Source: Labyrinthula sp. Ha
Lineage: Eukaryota > Sar > Bigyra > Labyrinthulida > Labyrinthulaceae
Direction: 5' to 3'
DNA: 64,000 nucleotides
Assembly: GCA_015227615.1 (NCBI GenBank)
Contig: JAALGZ010000015.1
Coordinates: 459,001 to 523,000, forward strand
The position numbers and the translations under genes are program-made. Within the stretch, counting starts at the first letter, position 1, and each line of letters begins with the position of its first letter. The notes below the pieces were generated by a model. The model was not told where the DNA came from. It saw nothing but the letters and a program-made list of their open reading frames with translations, and did no database searches. Below are positions 52,459-61,929 of this stretch, one piece after another.

Positions 52459-53049
52459 TTAATCAGCTCTGGCGTGAACTCTACACAGCACCAAATCCTT
52501 CTGCAAAAAGGCTGTTCGACCGCAACCTGGATGAGAACATTTCTTACCTCCGCCGTGCGAAATGCATCGTCTTGATTTACCTCGAGCACTAGATTTACAA
52601 CCTTCGACCTCGCAACGAATACCGCCCCCATGTCTAATACAGAAGCGTGTGCATCCCCTTGCTCCTGACTTACATCCATCGTATTCACATCGGTATCCTC
52701 CACCGTGCGAGAAACATTTGGAGCTTCGACCTTGTGCAAGCTTGTGACACCCTTCTACTGTACATGATCTCCTCTTTCGTGACTTTAATGTAGTCTTAGT
52801 CTCCTGAACCACCGGGAAGGTAAACGAAGAACTAAATAGTTTGGGGGTTTGTTGGTATTGTAGTTGAAGTTCCAGGAGTTGTTGTAGGTTTGGTTGGAAT
52901 GTCTGATTAAGCAGCAACTGCGGACTTAGTTGGAGCTGTTGGGTTTGGAAAAGTGGGGAAGTTGCCATAATTTGTTGATTGAGTAGCTCCAGTTGCTGAA
53001 GCTCTTGTAGATGTTGAATCTGACTAATAATCTGTGTTAAATTGTTCAT
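52459..53049 (-). CDS. WRKY19-like zinc-finger protein
   Basis: A 196-residue protein. Residues 1-95 are Gln/Leu-rich (LQELQQLELLNQQ), typical of transcriptional activation or oligomerisation regions. A basic patch (KSRKRRSC) leads into four tandem modules of about 24-25 residues with the pattern C-x4-C-x(10-11)-C-x2-H-GGG: CTVEGCHKLAQGRSSKCFSH, CEYDGCKSGARGCTRFCIRH, CEVEGCKSSARGKSRRCISH and CSHPGCGRTAFLQKDLVLCRVH. This repeat, with HGGG linkers, is the WRKY19-like zinc finger common in red algae, oomycetes and related protists, and presumed to bind DNA. No WRKY domain itself is present. It is convergent with the Sec14-GOLD gene, 160 bp between stops. Confidence 0.8.
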   Translation of the reverse strand: MNNLTQIISQIQHLQELQQLELLNQQIMATSPLFQTQQLQLSPQLLLNQTFQPNLQQLLELQLQYQQTPKLFSSSFTFPVVQETKTTLKSRKRRSCTVEGCHKLAQGRSSKCFSHGGGYRCEYDGCKSGARGCTRFCIRHGGGIRCEVEGCKSSARGKSRRCISHGGGKKCSHPGCGRTAFLQKDLVLCRVHARAD

Positions 53050-54156
53050 TCTTCAATGAATAGATATAAACAAAAAATAGTTTGGTATTTAAATTTGGGA
53101 TTTGGGTTTGTAGAGTTATGTTATACGTAGTAAATATTTGTGCTTTTTCCTAGCTTTGTCTTTTTCGTGTATTTGACAAAGTAAAGTTACGTACAACTGT
53201 TCCCACTCTGCCCAGCATTGAATGGTTTAATTACCCCTTAGCGTAAAACTCAGCCGTTAACTGGGATACGTATAATAATAATAAGTACACAAGCCGTGTA
53301 AAAAACATAAAACTTGGAAAATATCTCCCATTACGGGTATTAAGAAGATGCCCATTTTACTTATATAGGCAAGAATAGTAAGTTTTTATTTTTCCGTCAT
53401 AGCTGAATTTTGGTATAATAAACCAATAATAATAAGAACTCGTTGTTAAATTAATCTATTTTCACGCATTTTTTGCATATATTATTAAAAAAAGTATTCG
53501 ATTTAACTAGCCAGTATGTCGTTATTTAAAAAGTGTGTGTGTAAGTTGGTAAGTGATTCGAAATACGCTTGGTTAAATTTGCAGTTTGATTGCGAGATTT
53601 AGGCTTTATTATCTAAGTTCTTTTTAAAAAGATGAATCTTTTATTTACACAAAACATCCGGAAGAAGAACTGAAAGTAATTATAGCGTAAGACTTGGTCG
53701 GTGTAGCTAGCCAGGTGACACAGATACGATTGAGTATATATATATATTAAGTTTCTTCTTTACTTTTATTCATAAATATTGTATTTGACATTGTTTTGAG
53801 CTTGAACCCTGATATATTTTGGTATATTAGGAATTCATCCAAACATAGGACAAACGGATTGAAGAATTAATTAATTTTAGTGAGTTTTAAACAATTGATA
53901 CGAATTTCATCTTACAGAGTACAATCTGTTACTTTAGTGCTTTGTGCTAAATCAAGTTAGGTTTTAAGGTGGGACTATAGTATTTGTAAGGAATAAAATA
54001 CTCATCTTTGAGGCAAGAGAAGTAGTTGTTTTACCTTCAATTGTGACTTCTTAACTCATGAACTCGTAGTACTCACTCTTATTCAAATAGACTACCCAAA
54101 AGAATTGTTAAACATTGTTGGATGAACTATGAAATATGATGTATACCAAGTTAAAC

Positions 54157-54372
54157 TTATTCACTCGTCATGATTCCCAAGAACTTCTGCACATATCTGA
54201 TTAACCTTAACAAAAGTTCCAGCTTCTTTTCACTTCCTCCGATTCCTGGAGAAAAATTATCCAGGAACTGATTTAGATTGTAAATAAACGAAAATAGGCA
54301 TATGTTGAAAGCTCTAATGCTGCTGATGTCAATACTGAAGTTCGCATTGATGATACCACAAGCTTCCGACAT
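54157..54372 (-). CDS. possible small protein, unidentified
   Basis: A 71-codon ORF with a clear ATG after an A/T-rich leader. The product has a hydrophobic stretch (FNICLFSFIYNLNQFL), then GIGGSEKKLELLLRLIRYVQKFLGIM, which looks like an amphipathic helix. It has no recognised family. It could be a small gene or an exon. Confidence 0.25.
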   Translation of the reverse strand: MSEACGIINANFSIDISSIRAFNICLFSFIYNLNQFLDNFSPGIGGSEKKLELLLRLIRYVQKFLGIMTSE

Positions 54373-54767
54373 CTAAAACTAAATTATCTTAAATTGGACT
54401 ATCTTGTGGTAGTCTGGCATAGTCCCTAGACTGTCGTTAGTTAGTTTTGCAAAATAGAATTGGTAGCGGTTGCATAACAAATATGCATTTGAGATACACA
54501 CTTTTAGGTATCTTAAGTTAGTGCACAAAGAGACAAAGGAACTGGTCACTTGCAGATATAACGGGTGAACACAGCTGTTACAAAAAAGTCATAGGAGTTT
54601 TGAAATGCCCTGGAACTTTCAGTGTAAGCTCCTAAAACTATGGAAAAGTGGTGTTAGACGGTTAGGGTTGGAACTCGGGTCTTTGTAGCGGATAATAGTG
54701 GAGGAGTTAGTGCAACTCGAGGTATCGATTTAAGTCGAAGTGGATACGTTAGTTCCATGCAGTAGGT

Positions 54768-54968
54768 GTGCTTTACTTCTATGGTATGTCAGTAATTGTA
54801 CTGGACATGGAGAGGCAGGAAGATGATACCGAAGTAGTTCTTGGTGCCGGTAATGGAGTTTTTTTGACAGAGCGGGAGTTGCTAGCCCGTTACCAGAAAA
54901 CGATAGCTTTTCTGTGCAAAAGTAAGCCCTGTAGGAGACCAGAAGTTGTATTCGAAGTTCGTTTATAG
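54768..54968 (+). CDS. possible small ORF, unidentified
   Basis: A 66-codon ORF. The part after Met14 (MERQEDDTEVVLGAGNGVFL, then ERELLARYQKTIAFLC) is charged and protein-like. No family is recognised, and an isolated relic is as likely as a gene. Confidence 0.2.
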   Translation: MLYFYGMSVIVLDMERQEDDTEVVLGAGNGVFLTERELLARYQKTIAFLCKSKPCRRPEVVFEVRL

Positions 54969-56559
54969 ACGCAAAATAATAGTAAAGAAATTTTAAGACT
55001 AACCCCTATATTCTCGAATTGAAGTACATTCACAAAAGGGTCTATTTTATTATTTATGTGATCTGAAAATTTAAGAAGCTGGTCACTTGTTACCTGGTTG
55101 AATCTCTCTTAACATTCCTATATTTAAGGCTCACCAACTCATAAACCACGTCAATTTCCTCATAGAAAAAAAAGACCCGGTTAATCCCGTAATCTATAAC
55201 ACCTTGATTCTCTTCATACATGTTTTGGTTATTGTGAAGCATTTTAAAGCCGGAGGGGCCTAAGGTTCGACATTACAACCTCTTGATTTTTTCCAATTAA
55301 GAAACTTTGTAGCTTAGGATAGCTAATAACTTACAGTGTAGTCACTAGGCCTGATTTAGCTATTGTGGTGCCAAAATATAAACTCTTAATAGCAAGTAAC
55401 AGGGAGATTTCACTGATTGTGTGCACCTACAATTCATGTTTCTCGATTCGTTTACCTTAATCCAAACTTCTTAGTAATTATTCTGGCTTAGTTCCCAGTG
55501 TGCTTAGCATACCCTTGTCTAGTACTGTTTTCTGGGATTTGTACTACTACAAAATGGTATATCTTAACATGCCTAGATTTCAAAACTCACTTTTCTTGTA
55601 CTACAATTAATCGATATTATTACTAACTATCATGCTGTAAACTGCAAGTAAAACCAATGATACATGGTCATTAACCTTTTTCAACTCATCAAAACCTAAT
55701 TAGAAATTCAAATCATATCTAAAAAGTCCTATTTAAGGTGGTGGAATCAAATCTGAGAGGTTAGAACGTAGTGTATACTTCTTTTCTATATGGTTTTCCA
55801 TTAATATCAATTGGGTTTGAGTTGAAAATTGCTGATGATTTGAACTAATACAAACTTAATCCTTCTGGTCAAATCTAACTTGTATCCGCGCATCCAATAA
55901 AATCGACATTAGAGTTAATTTTAACTGTAACATTATGATCGGCTCTTATTGACTATCCATCCTGTAGAAACCCTAACTGAACATATAAGATTGTGGCATT
56001 CAACAAAAACCCAATAGAAACGACATAATTTTGGTCGAGCTCAACCGATACATTTTGCTACAGGTCGAGTATGAATCTGAATCGTAGCGAAAAATTAAGA
56101 AAATACAATCAAAGCCAATAACAGGAGTTGAAGAAAATTCCTGTTGCAAGTAGGAAAGTGATTGAAACAAACCCAAAAGTAGAAAAAAAAGATAAATGGA
56201 AGCCTATCTCAAGACACTGAACCAGAAAAATCATATAGAAAACTTTCAACGAAAGAATTAAGGAGGATGCTATTTGGAAGAAACCTCGTGATCGATAATT
56301 GAAAGATTGGACTGCTTCCAAAAAAAATGTACTTAGAAACGGAGGAAAGGAAGTCGAATCAATGCATGTCCAGGCTGATCTATTGCATTGAGAAAAACAA
56401 GGATATGCATCAATTTTATTATGGAGTAAAAACAACATGTTGAAAAAACCGTGTGAGAGAAACTCCATCTACTTAGGAGCCTTAACTTGGAACGGTGTAA
56501 CCAGTTGCCTTTAAAACTAAGAAGAAACACAAAACAACAACACGAAAAGGTCTTAGTGA

Positions 56560-57295
56560 GAAAGAAGTTTAAAATTTCAGAGAAACCTTCGAGTCCGAGA
56601 GGATCATCAACATTCAGGAGAAATTTGGCCTTCTAGTAGCATACCACGGGGCTCTAAGAGTAGAAGAAAACAGTCACTAAGAATGCCCAATGCAGTTTTC
56701 GACAAAAAGAATGAAAAAGTGGTTACTTTTGTTACAAGAGTCAGAACTGGTTCAGATTGAACAGAGTTTTCGTTGAAGATCTCCTTCACGTAAGTTTTTA
56801 AGAGATATGTAGCACATTAAGGTAAGCTCAATAGAGAAGGATATTCGTACTTTCATCTTAGATATATAGAGCGTTTCAAAAAATTCGTAACGCAAAGAGG
56901 AGATAAAACCTGGTTTCAAAATCTGATAAATAAAGTCGCTGCGTTTAATGGTTTGAATGAACAAGATTATACCCACCATAGCTTTAGAATCACAACAGCG
57001 ACCACTTTGCGTTCAAAAGGTATGACAAAAAACATGAAAATTGAGGCAGGTCGTGGCTTTAAGGGCAGTAGCACATCAGTATGTTAAACAAGCGGATTTT
57101 GAAGAACATGAGAGAACCAGAATACTGGATAAAGTAAATCCATCGCCCTACCAAAGAGAAAGAAAAGTAATAGTGACAACAGAAAAGGGTGAGTTAGTTT
57201 CCACAACAGGGTCAAACATGCAACCAGTGAAGTTGGATTTTGGAAATGTACAGATTGGAACCTTAATGAAACAAAAGCATTTTGGAAAGAATTAG
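56560..57295 (+). mobile_element. eroded tyrosine-recombinase relic (Crypton-like?)
   Basis: Readable plus-strand blocks keep the order of a tyrosine recombinase: LLVAYHGALRVEE (the first catalytic Arg box, 'G.LR..EL'), then HHSFRITTATTLRSKGM near 56974-57024 (the H-x-x-R box), then RQVVALRAVAHQYVKQADFEEH at 57044-57110 (the 'GW.S..VA..Y' box with the nucleophilic Tyr). The blocks lie in more than one frame, so the gene is broken. The last frame continues to 57295. Tyrosine recombinases of this kind occur in Cryptons and related eukaryotic elements. No flanking repeats are visible, and the exact family is uncertain. Confidence 0.55.
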
Positions 57296-57779
57296 CCAAA
57301 CCAAACAGTATAAAGGGAACAAAGAAATACAGTAACAATTAGTCCAGGAGGAAGCTCAATGAGCAGCATAGAATAGTTATATTTTAATACTAAATATCTA
57401 GCTAATAGCGTTTTTACCCCCGAGCCAATAGTTCTTGATCCAACTACTTGCTGTAGGTTTAAATTCTTACCCGTGTTACCCAAGACAATGTGGTAGAATT
57501 CTGAAAAACTTTCATCCAAGCCCCGCTTTAAAGCCTTGTACATATCTCTTTTGGCTGTTTTCGTGCTGACTCGGATGCTGATGCAACAGCGTTCGATAAA
57601 CGAAGTTTACAGTAAACTTGGGCGGAAACAGCTATTTTCTTGCTTCCTCCACAAAATTTAATTGTGGTTTTTGTCTCTTTTATTGATGGCCATTTTAAAC
57701 AGTGTTAACAGACACCAGTATGATAATAAATGTTTCCCCTTTTTTATATGAAAAAAAGAGCGGAACTAAACATCGTGAC
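57296..57779. other. spacer with one unassigned minus-strand ORF
   Basis: A minus-strand ORF of 83 codons (57292-57543, MYKALKRGLDESFSEFYHIVL) ends at the edge of the recombinase relic. Its family is not recognised. Otherwise nothing is seen. Confidence 0.3.
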
Positions 57780-58056
57780 CTAAAGTAAATTGTGCTCAGA
57801 TATGAAAGACTCCTCCATATAAATCTCCATTTCAATGAATTTCTTTTGCTTTAAAGTAAGGGTGGAGCCTCTGGCTTACATTTTTTTTTCTCATGATGAG
57901 TTCATTCCAAGATCCAAGGTTTAGCTCACATTTCTTGTATGGATTACAATCACAAACAGAATACATTCTCTTCAGTTGGGCAATTTCTGATTGGCTTAGG
58001 CAATGTATTCCCTCCAATCGAATATCTTTGCTGAAACAGAGAAAAAAACGGGACAT
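57780..58056 (-). CDS. possible small two-exon gene, unidentified
   Basis: The main block reads SQSEIAQLKRMYSVCDCNPYKKCELNLGSWNELIMRKKN. A 31-nt GT...AG intron (57849-57879) would continue it to QKKFIEMEIYMEESF and a stop at 57780. A polypyrimidine tract ending in CAG lies just after the apparent ATG (near 58030), so the true first exon may lie elsewhere. Cys-x-Cys-x6-Cys spacing may hold a metal. It is divergent from the ceramidase gene with only 83 bp between starts, which would imply a shared promoter. No family is recognised. Confidence 0.35.
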
Positions 58057-58139
58057 AACGTACTGACTGTATCTAGTACAGTGTTCAATTATTCTTACGA
58101 GTCCGCAAAATAATACAGAAAGCGCTGTTCATACCAAAC

Positions 58140-59543
58140 ATGATCTTCTCAAACAGCCAAGCCGAAGTAGACTACCAACTTCTACACCCAGATTTAGTGC
58201 ATCAACTCGACGAAAGCCCTGTTTTAGCTTATTACATTCTTCTTCCTATCTTCTCTTTTCTAATTCTGTTCGTAACTTGTGACGGAATTTTACATGGGCA
58301 GCTCTACGTATGCATAGGTTTTTGCTGGACAATATTCTTGATTGCCTTTTTCTTTCTTGGTATAGGAGTTCAGTATGATTGGCTAGAAGATAGTCCAGGT
58401 GATGAGTGTCTTCTCGACTTTGATCCTAAGAGTATGAATGAAACAATTACAGTCAACGCTTGTTTTTGCGAACTGTTTCAAACAGGACGAGAGGAAAATA
58501 ACGAAAACCTATCCCCAACAGAACAACTCATTCTTCAACCTGTAGCCACAGTTTCAAACCTTGCTTACTCATTTACGGGCTTACTGGTTCTCTACATTAG
58601 TTCTCATCCTTTTCATCCAAGAGATGAAGGCAAATTCAGACCACTTCTGCACTTTGTTGATAATTTTGTGAGAAATTTGAGAGATAATGAAAACCCAATG
58701 TCACTGTATCAATCAAGAGTAGCTCTAGCTTATGGTCTAATCGCCTTGTTCATTGCTCCTATGAGCATGATCTATCACGCAAGCATGAAAGAGTGGGCAG
58801 GGTTGCTTGATTCTAGTTCCATTCTCATCTGGTCCAGTTTCTGTTTATCTTATTCCTTTTGTCAAATATTCCTTCACAACAGAGAAAAATCTCAAAACAG
58901 GTTCCATTTTAACACACTGAAAGTTTTTGTGATGATCTTCTTGTTCTTAGCATGCAGTGCTCTGGCAATTGGCTCACAGCTTGAAAGATCAACATACCTA
59001 TACGTCGCTTACTTGAGTTTAGTATTCTGCTTTGAAATAATAATAGTCGTTGCCGAATCCTATGGAAAACCCTTCAACGGAGTCCAAAGAGATGGCAAGT
59101 ATCTCGGCTACACAACGCTTTCACTTGCAGCAGCTATGGGTGCCTGGTTACCTGCTGATGGTGCTTTTGTTTCTGAAGTGTTTTGTCCTGGGTATTGGCC
59201 ACATGGCCTTTGGCATATCTTTTCTTCCTTTTGTATTTTATATATGTTTATTTACTATGCAACTGAACAAACGAGTGAACATTATAAGCCATTTATTGAA
59301 AAGGTTCTGTCAATTTTGGACGAGGTTAGATCAAGCATATTCAGGGGCCATGAGGAAGGTCATCTAGAGGAAATTGATGAGGTTATCCAGCATGTGGAGA
59401 ATGAGAGGTTAGAAGCAAGTGGGTGGGAGTTATTAGCTTTGAGTCAGCATGCACCTAAGTTGGAGGATTTGGACGTTAGTCGAGGAGATTTACATCTAGC
59501 GCCTAGAAAAAATACATCAGCTACGAATCTCCTAAAAATATAA
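58140..59543 (+). CDS. alkaline-ceramidase-like membrane hydrolase (CREST family)
   Basis: A 467-residue polytopic protein with about seven hydrophobic segments. The CREST zinc-hydrolase signature is complete: ACFCELF (110) with VSNLAYSF (138-145), matching the 'WCE...NT.SN' block; S209-M-I-Y-H213 in the second block; D224 in GLLDSSSIL; and H355-G-L-W-H359 near the last helix. In alkaline ceramidases the Ser, Asp and three His residues hold the catalytic zinc. The enzyme cleaves ceramide to sphingosine and fatty acid in ER or Golgi membranes. The first luminal loop and an acidic tail of about 85 residues make it much longer than animal enzymes (about 265-280), so a different CREST substrate is possible. 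It lies 176 bp upstream of CacyBP/SIP on the same strand. Confidence 0.75.
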   Translation: MIFSNSQAEVDYQLLHPDLVHQLDESPVLAYYILLPIFSFLILFVTCDGILHGQLYVCIGFCWTIFLIAFFFLGIGVQYDWLEDSPGDECLLDFDPKSMNETITVNACFCELFQTGREENNENLSPTEQLILQPVATVSNLAYSFTGLLVLYISSHPFHPRDEGKFRPLLHFVDNFVRNLRDNENPMSLYQSRVALAYGLIALFIAPMSMIYHASMKEWAGLLDSSSILIWSSFCLSYSFCQIFLHNREKSQNRFHFNTLKVFVMIFLFLACSALAIGSQLERSTYLYVAYLSLVFCFEIIIVVAESYGKPFNGVQRDGKYLGYTTLSLAAAMGAWLPADGAFVSEVFCPGYWPHGLWHIFSSFCILYMFIYYATEQTSEHYKPFIEKVLSILDEVRSSIFRGHEEGHLEEIDEVIQHVENERLEASGWELLALSQHAPKLEDLDVSRGDLHLAPRKNTSATNLLKI

Positions 59544-59719
59544 AGATTCAGTCAAGTCTTAAATTTTGAACGAAATATTACCTTTTAGAATTAGCAAAGT
59601 TAAATTCCATCATTTTTTTTTTAAGTTTTTTTTTAACGGTCATATAGTAATAGACTGTAATGACGTCATTAATTTCTCGAAGATTTTAAAAGGAAAAAGA
59701 AAGAAAAAAACGTTATCTA

Positions 59720-60463
59720 ATGCAAGAGAAACAGGGCAAGCATTCTGAAAAGGAGCTGGAGGAGGCCATAGCTGAGTTAAACAAGCATATTTCAGTATCT
59801 ACATCTAATTTAGTAAAAAATGTGTTGACAACAGAGTTGAATTCTCTGACCACGAGTTTGAAGGAAGTAGTAGAGAATAAAAACAAGAAAGAAACTACTT
59901 CAGCGGAACCTAAAGAGAAAAAAAAACAATCAGGAAATGAAAAGGAAAAAAAAAATGAAGTTAATATAGAAACAAAGCCAAAGAAGGAGGTTTTTGAGTC
60001 CATAAGCAGGTTTGCCTGGGATCAAGATGGACATTCCGGTCGATATGTTTTTATTTACATCACCCTTAAAGGTGTAGAAGACGTAAAAGACAACGTGATG
60101 TGTGACTTCACAGAGAACTCTTTTGATTTTCGCGTATACGATCTTGGTGGAAAAAACTATAGATTATTCAAACAACCTCTTGCACATGAAATCATAAAGG
60201 AGTTTTCTAAATTTCGGGTCAAGAAAGATCGAGTAGTTATAACGCTAAGAAAAACTGATGGAAAATATGGAACTGACTACTGGTCTGATCTTGTTCCTAA
60301 AAAGGGATTTGAAACAAAGAAAGATGAAGACCCTCAAAAAAGTTTGATGAATATGATGAAGCAGATGTACGAGGATGGTGACGATAATATGAAGAAAACG
60401 ATTGGCGAAGCAATGATGAAAAGCAGGCAACAAGCTCCAGGAACACTTCCAGATATGCCTTAG
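59720..60463 (+). CDS. CacyBP/SIP-like CS-domain protein
   Basis: A 247-residue protein. Residues 1-35 form a helical hairpin start (EKELEEAIAELNKHIS), and residues 45-90 are a lysine/glutamate-rich linker. A CS (p23-like) domain spans about residues 90-180 (RFAWDQDGHSGRYVFIYITLKGVED ... SFDFRVYDLGGKNYRLFKQPLAHEI ... VVITLRK). An SGS-type tail follows (YWSDLVPKK...DPQKSLMNMMKQMYEDGDDNMKKTIGEAM), matching the arrangement of calcyclin-binding protein / Siah-interacting protein. In animals it links S100 proteins, Siah1 and Skp1 to promote ubiquitination. AATAAA occurs at about 60572. Length and domain order fit the family (about 230). Confidence 0.8.
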   Translation: MQEKQGKHSEKELEEAIAELNKHISVSTSNLVKNVLTTELNSLTTSLKEVVENKNKKETTSAEPKEKKKQSGNEKEKKNEVNIETKPKKEVFESISRFAWDQDGHSGRYVFIYITLKGVEDVKDNVMCDFTENSFDFRVYDLGGKNYRLFKQPLAHEIIKEFSKFRVKKDRVVITLRKTDGKYGTDYWSDLVPKKGFETKKDEDPQKSLMNMMKQMYEDGDDNMKKTIGEAMMKSRQQAPGTLPDMP

Positions 60464-61929
60464 GACTATCTTATTTATGTACCCTTGTTTTCAAGGGTTT
60501 GCGCCTAAGTAGTATATTAGTGCTGTGAAAGCGCTTTGCTATATTATTTTCACTGCGCACTTCTATCATGGAATAAAATGTTGTTTTTAGTGGAATCTTT
60601 GCCACCTTTGAACAGGTTTCTTAAATAGGAAATAATAAACAGAAACCTTGTTTCCAAAAACTTACGCATATAATGTAGCAAGACCCAAAGTTAGAGCATG
60701 ATATAAGGTTTGCTGTATATGGTGCATGTTCTCTATAACAATATACTCTTCAGTGTATCTCAGATAAAACCTGTTAATCTACCATTGCACTGTTTGCAGA
60801 GGCTTTGGAATAAGATAAGCATCGAAACTTCCGCCTCTCGCAGCATTAAATTCACCAAAACTTTTCACAGTCTTGACGCACGATAATACTAATGTATAAC
60901 GAGATGCTTTCTGCCATCAAAGTTTAGACCAGCTCTGTTTTCTTTCTACATGACAGTATCTAGTCCTCCATCAACTGGGTCGTTTTCTACTGTGGATATA
61001 CTTGAAAGGTCAAATAAATAGTCAATTATACCACTACATCTGTTTTTGAAAGAAAACTTATAGAAATATTTAGTTATGTACCTGTATAACAACATATGAC
61101 AAGATATATTTTAATAAATTTAAGAAACAGCACAGAAGACGGAGAAACTGGCGACATCGACACGGCGCCAAGTGCAAAGTAAAACAAAGAGTTAGAGTCT
61201 TTTCTTGTATATATATTAAACCTTTAAGCTCTTTTAATTTTCGTCATGGATCTACCTTAATGCATAAAGTTTGGTTACCGCGCATCTTTAAAATAACCCA
61301 CATAATTTTACCCTTCAAGAGGATAAGTTCATACCATTTTCTATGTCTTTAACATAAGTACATTGAATTCTTTGAAAAATTATGAAAATACAGTTAGGAG
61401 CAAGAAAATCTTGATCTTAAGTACATGAAATTAGAATTACGAAATTAAAAAATTGCCGTTATATATTAACAGATAGAAAATACTTAAGCTTAAGCATTTT
61501 AAATTAACACAAAATATAATCACGAAGTTTAAAGAAATCATGTACCTAAGATGCTCCTCCATCCCGAGTATTTACTTAAAGCATATGCTAAGCTTAGAAT
61601 TTCACCTTGCTGAGTGTAACAAGTATTTTGCGAAAACTATGATGAAGTATTACCTAGTTTAGAGTGCTTGCAACATTATGAAAGCTACAAAAAATTATCA
61701 TAACCTGGTTTTGAACTACTGTTCATATCCTTCTAATGCTTTGATAATATTTTGGAATATTTTCCCTTTCTTCTATTATTGTTAAGATATTCAAATCATT
61801 TGGTTGAACCACAACTGCATGATTTATGGATTTATGGCGCTATCTTTAATTGGCGAGAAGCTCTGCTAGCTTATTTGGCTATCTCTGTAGAAGTAAACTA
61901 GCATTTGCTATCATACCTGATTGGAGTCT
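60464..61929. other. 1.5-kb intergenic interval
   Basis: The 3' flank of CacyBP/SIP followed by AT-rich DNA with no recognised gene, ending where the LINE relic becomes readable. Confidence 0.4.

Larger units (their letters stand above)
53050..56559. other. 3.5-kb gene-poor interval
   Basis: Contains the promoter of the zinc-finger gene, a short TA dinucleotide run near 53735, and two small unassigned ORFs (separate entries). No RNA gene or complete mobile element recognised. Confidence 0.4.

Noticed and set aside
54650-54670. Telomere-like GGTTAGGG
   Set aside because: A single occurrence, no tandem array.
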